DNA of 5,388 nucleotides from Candidatus Bathyarchaeota archaeon. GTDB taxonomy: Archaea; Thermoproteota; Bathyarchaeia; Bathyarchaeales; Bathyarchaeaceae. Below the pieces are notes generated by a model that was not told the origin of the DNA, ran no database searches, and saw nothing but the letters and a program-made list of their open reading frames with translations. The translations under genes and the position numbers were made by a program. The stretch lies in NCBI GenBank assembly GCA_023136395.1, contig JAGLRI010000097.1, positions 1-5,388 on the forward strand. Reading direction: 5' to 3'. Below are positions 4,162 through 5,388 of this stretch, one piece after another; the stretch's first letter is position 1; the number at the start of each line of letters is the position of its first letter.

Positions 4162-5388
4162 CTATCCCTTAACTGTGATTTCTTTGATAACCCCTGCAGC
4201 AACAGTTGTTCCCATATCGCGTATTGCAAATCTTCCAAGTTCTGGAAAGTCAGTGTATGATTCGACAGAGATTGGTTGAAGCGGTTTAAATCGAACAATT
4301 GCACCGTCATGGGTCTTAAGAAAAGCTGGCTTTTCCTCAACAACTTGTCCTGTTCTAGGATCAAGTTTGCTGATCAACTCGGCGAATTGACACGACACTT
4401 GGGTTGTGTGGGCATGTAGCACTGGGGAATATCCTGCAGCGATGGCTGTTGGATGATGAATAATAAATATTTGTCCAATGAATTCCTTGACAACTGTTGG
4501 TGGTTTGCTGGTATGTCCACCTACATCTCCTCTTCGAATGTCTTCCCTACTTATGCCTCGAACGTTAAAACCAATATTATCTCCTGGTTCAGCTTTCTGA
4601 ATATTAACGTGATGTGTTTCTATTGATTTTACCTCTCCCGTAGCATTAGAGGGCTTAAAAACGATTGTGTCTCCTACCTTTAATACGCCTGTTTCCACTC
4701 TTCCAACTGGGACTGCTCCGAGTCCAGTTATTGTGTATACGTCTTGTATTGGAATGCGTAGCGGTTTATCAATGGGTTTGGATGGCACCTCTAAGAGGTC
4801 GAAAGCCTCTAAGAGGGTAGGTCCTTTGTACCACGGCATTTTTTCGCTAGATTTGACTAGGTTGTCTCCTGTCCATCCGGAGGTAGGTACAAAAGGGATT
4901 TTTTCAACCTTATATCCAACCGTTCTAAGTATTCGAGAAATTTCGTTTTTAATTTCTTGGTATCTCTCTTGACCCCAGTTAACTGACGCGTCATCCATTT
5001 TATTTACTGCGACAACTACTTGTTTTACTCCTAACGTGAAGGCGAGGAAGGCGTGTTCCTGAGTTTGCCCTCCTGGGCCGATTCCTGATTCGAATTCTCC
5101 TCGTTTTGCGGATACGAAGATAACAGTACCATCAGCTTGACTGGCGCCAGTAACCATATTTTTTACGAAGTCTCGGTGTCCTGGTGCATCAATGACCGTG
5201 AAGAAATATTTTTTCGTTTCAAATTTCCAAAAGGCGAGATCGATAGTTAATCCTCGTTCCCTTTCTTCCTTTAATCTGTCGAGGACCCAAGCAAACCTGA
5301 AAGTTCCTTTCCCCATCTTCTCGGCTTCTTCCTCATATTGTTTGATAGTTCGTTCATCGATGCTTTTATTGAGATAGAAAAGATGGCC
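4162..5388 (-). CDS. tuf: Translation elongation factor 1-alpha (EF-Tu homologue), N-terminus cut by window
   Basis: This GTPase delivers aminoacyl-tRNA to the ribosome. 408 residues are visible and the frame stays open to the right edge, starting GHLFYLNKSIDERT. Archaeal proteins are about 430 residues, so some 20-25 residues including the P-loop GHVDHGKST are missing. An internal ATG at 5316 is not the start, because family sequence continues upstream of it. Numbering from the first visible residue: switch I ERERGLTID (42-50, Thr48), DAPGH (67-71), NKMD (129-132) and SGW (170-172) make up the GTPase domain. Domain 2 has KPLRIPIQDVYTITGLG (208-224) and THHVNIQKAEPGDN (258-271). Domain 3 has HHPTAIAAGYSPVLHAHT (311-328) and ends GRFAIRDMGTTVAAGVIKEI (385-404). 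Domain wording resembles TACK archaea. The stop is TAG. The promoter is outside the window. A twice-repeated LLE segment lies at 192-200. Confidence 0.96.
   Translation of the reverse strand, partial: GHLFYLNKSIDERTIKQYEEEAEKMGKGTFRFAWVLDRLKEERERGLTIDLAFWKFETKKYFFTVIDAPGHRDFVKNMVTGASQADGTVIFVSAKRGEFESGIGPGGQTQEHAFLAFTLGVKQVVVAVNKMDDASVNWGQERYQEIKNEISRILRTVGYKVEKIPFVPTSGWTGDNLVKSSEKMPWYKGPTLLEAFDLLEVPSKPIDKPLRIPIQDVYTITGLGAVPVGRVETGVLKVGDTIVFKPSNATGEVKSIETHHVNIQKAEPGDNIGFNVRGISREDIRRGDVGGHTSKPPTVVKEFIGQIFIIHHPTAIAAGYSPVLHAHTTQVSCQFAELISKLDPRTGQVVEEKPAFLKTHDGAIVRFKPLQPISVESYTDFPELGRFAIRDMGTTVAAGVIKEITVKG

Noticed and set aside
4201..4210. AACAGTTGTT, the same 10-mer as the centre of the 2427-2443 palindrome
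   Set aside because: Here it is part of codons for the conserved MGTTVAAG of EF-1alpha, and the longer palindrome arms are absent, so it is probably coincidence.
4040..4279. Open frame on the plus strand (79 codons; ATG option at 4071)
   Set aside because: Its second half is antisense to the conserved C-terminus of EF-1alpha, and its first half runs through both stem-loops. It has no ribosome binding site and no family resemblance I know.
4107..4364. Minus-strand open frame in another frame over the EF-1alpha 3' end
   Set aside because: It overlaps a strongly conserved gene in a different frame and runs through the terminator hairpin; it is a by-product of the EF-1alpha sequence.
1..5388. 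A previously undescribed multi-gene system
   Set aside because: All six sizeable genes plus the porB fragment belong to well-known families (Por subunits, Ogg1, Alba, EF-1alpha). No unknown gene cluster, defence gene, mobile element or CRISPR repeat is visible.

Overview
This window is a piece of an archaeal chromosome carrying ordinary housekeeping genes. It holds a two-layer Alba chromatin protein, a eukaryote-like elongation factor 1-alpha, an OGG1-type 8-oxoguanine glycosylase, a four-subunit 2-oxoacid:ferredoxin oxidoreductase and AT-rich TATA-like promoter boxes. The EF-1alpha has phrases such as TIDLAFWKFET, GIGPGGQTQEHAF, SGWTGDNLVK and LLEAFD, which are closest to what I remember from TACK archaea (Bathyarchaeia and Thaumarchaeota types). 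That placement comes from memory, and a tree would be needed to settle it.

Layout. Positions 1-2225 (minus strand) are an operon transcribed leftwards, porC-porD-porA-porB (gamma, delta, alpha, beta), with porB cut off by the left edge after 42 codons. The genes are tightly packed: a 4-base stop/start overlap, then gaps of 17 and 14 bases. Positions 2226-2606 are a very AT-rich divergent intergenic region with candidate promoters for both sides and a striking GTAACAAC-type palindrome plus a third half-site. The ogg gene (plus strand) runs to 3497. A short gap with a TATA-like box and a strong ribosome binding site leads to albA (3679-3999, plus strand). Positions 4000-4161 separate albA from the convergent EF-1alpha gene (minus strand, 4162 to beyond the right edge). 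This gap holds two stem-loops, one with A/T tracts on both sides that looks like a shared bidirectional terminator.

How the genes fit together. The Por complex makes acetyl-CoA, CO2 and reduced ferredoxin from pyruvate, or runs in reverse in carbon-fixing archaea, and points to anaerobic, ferredoxin-based metabolism. Ogg repairs oxidised guanine, Alba coats DNA and RNA, and EF-1alpha delivers aminoacyl-tRNA to the ribosome. Apart from the por operon they are not one pathway. A shared regulatory site between the oxygen-sensitive por operon and the oxidative-damage gene ogg is possible but unproven.

I found no mobile element, CRISPR array, tRNA or rRNA, and no convincing new multi-gene system. 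The points most worth a second look are the palindromic sites at 2385-2443, the loss of the usual first DNA-binding lysine in Alba, the short open frame abutting the albA start, and the differences in the glycosylase base-recognition pocket.
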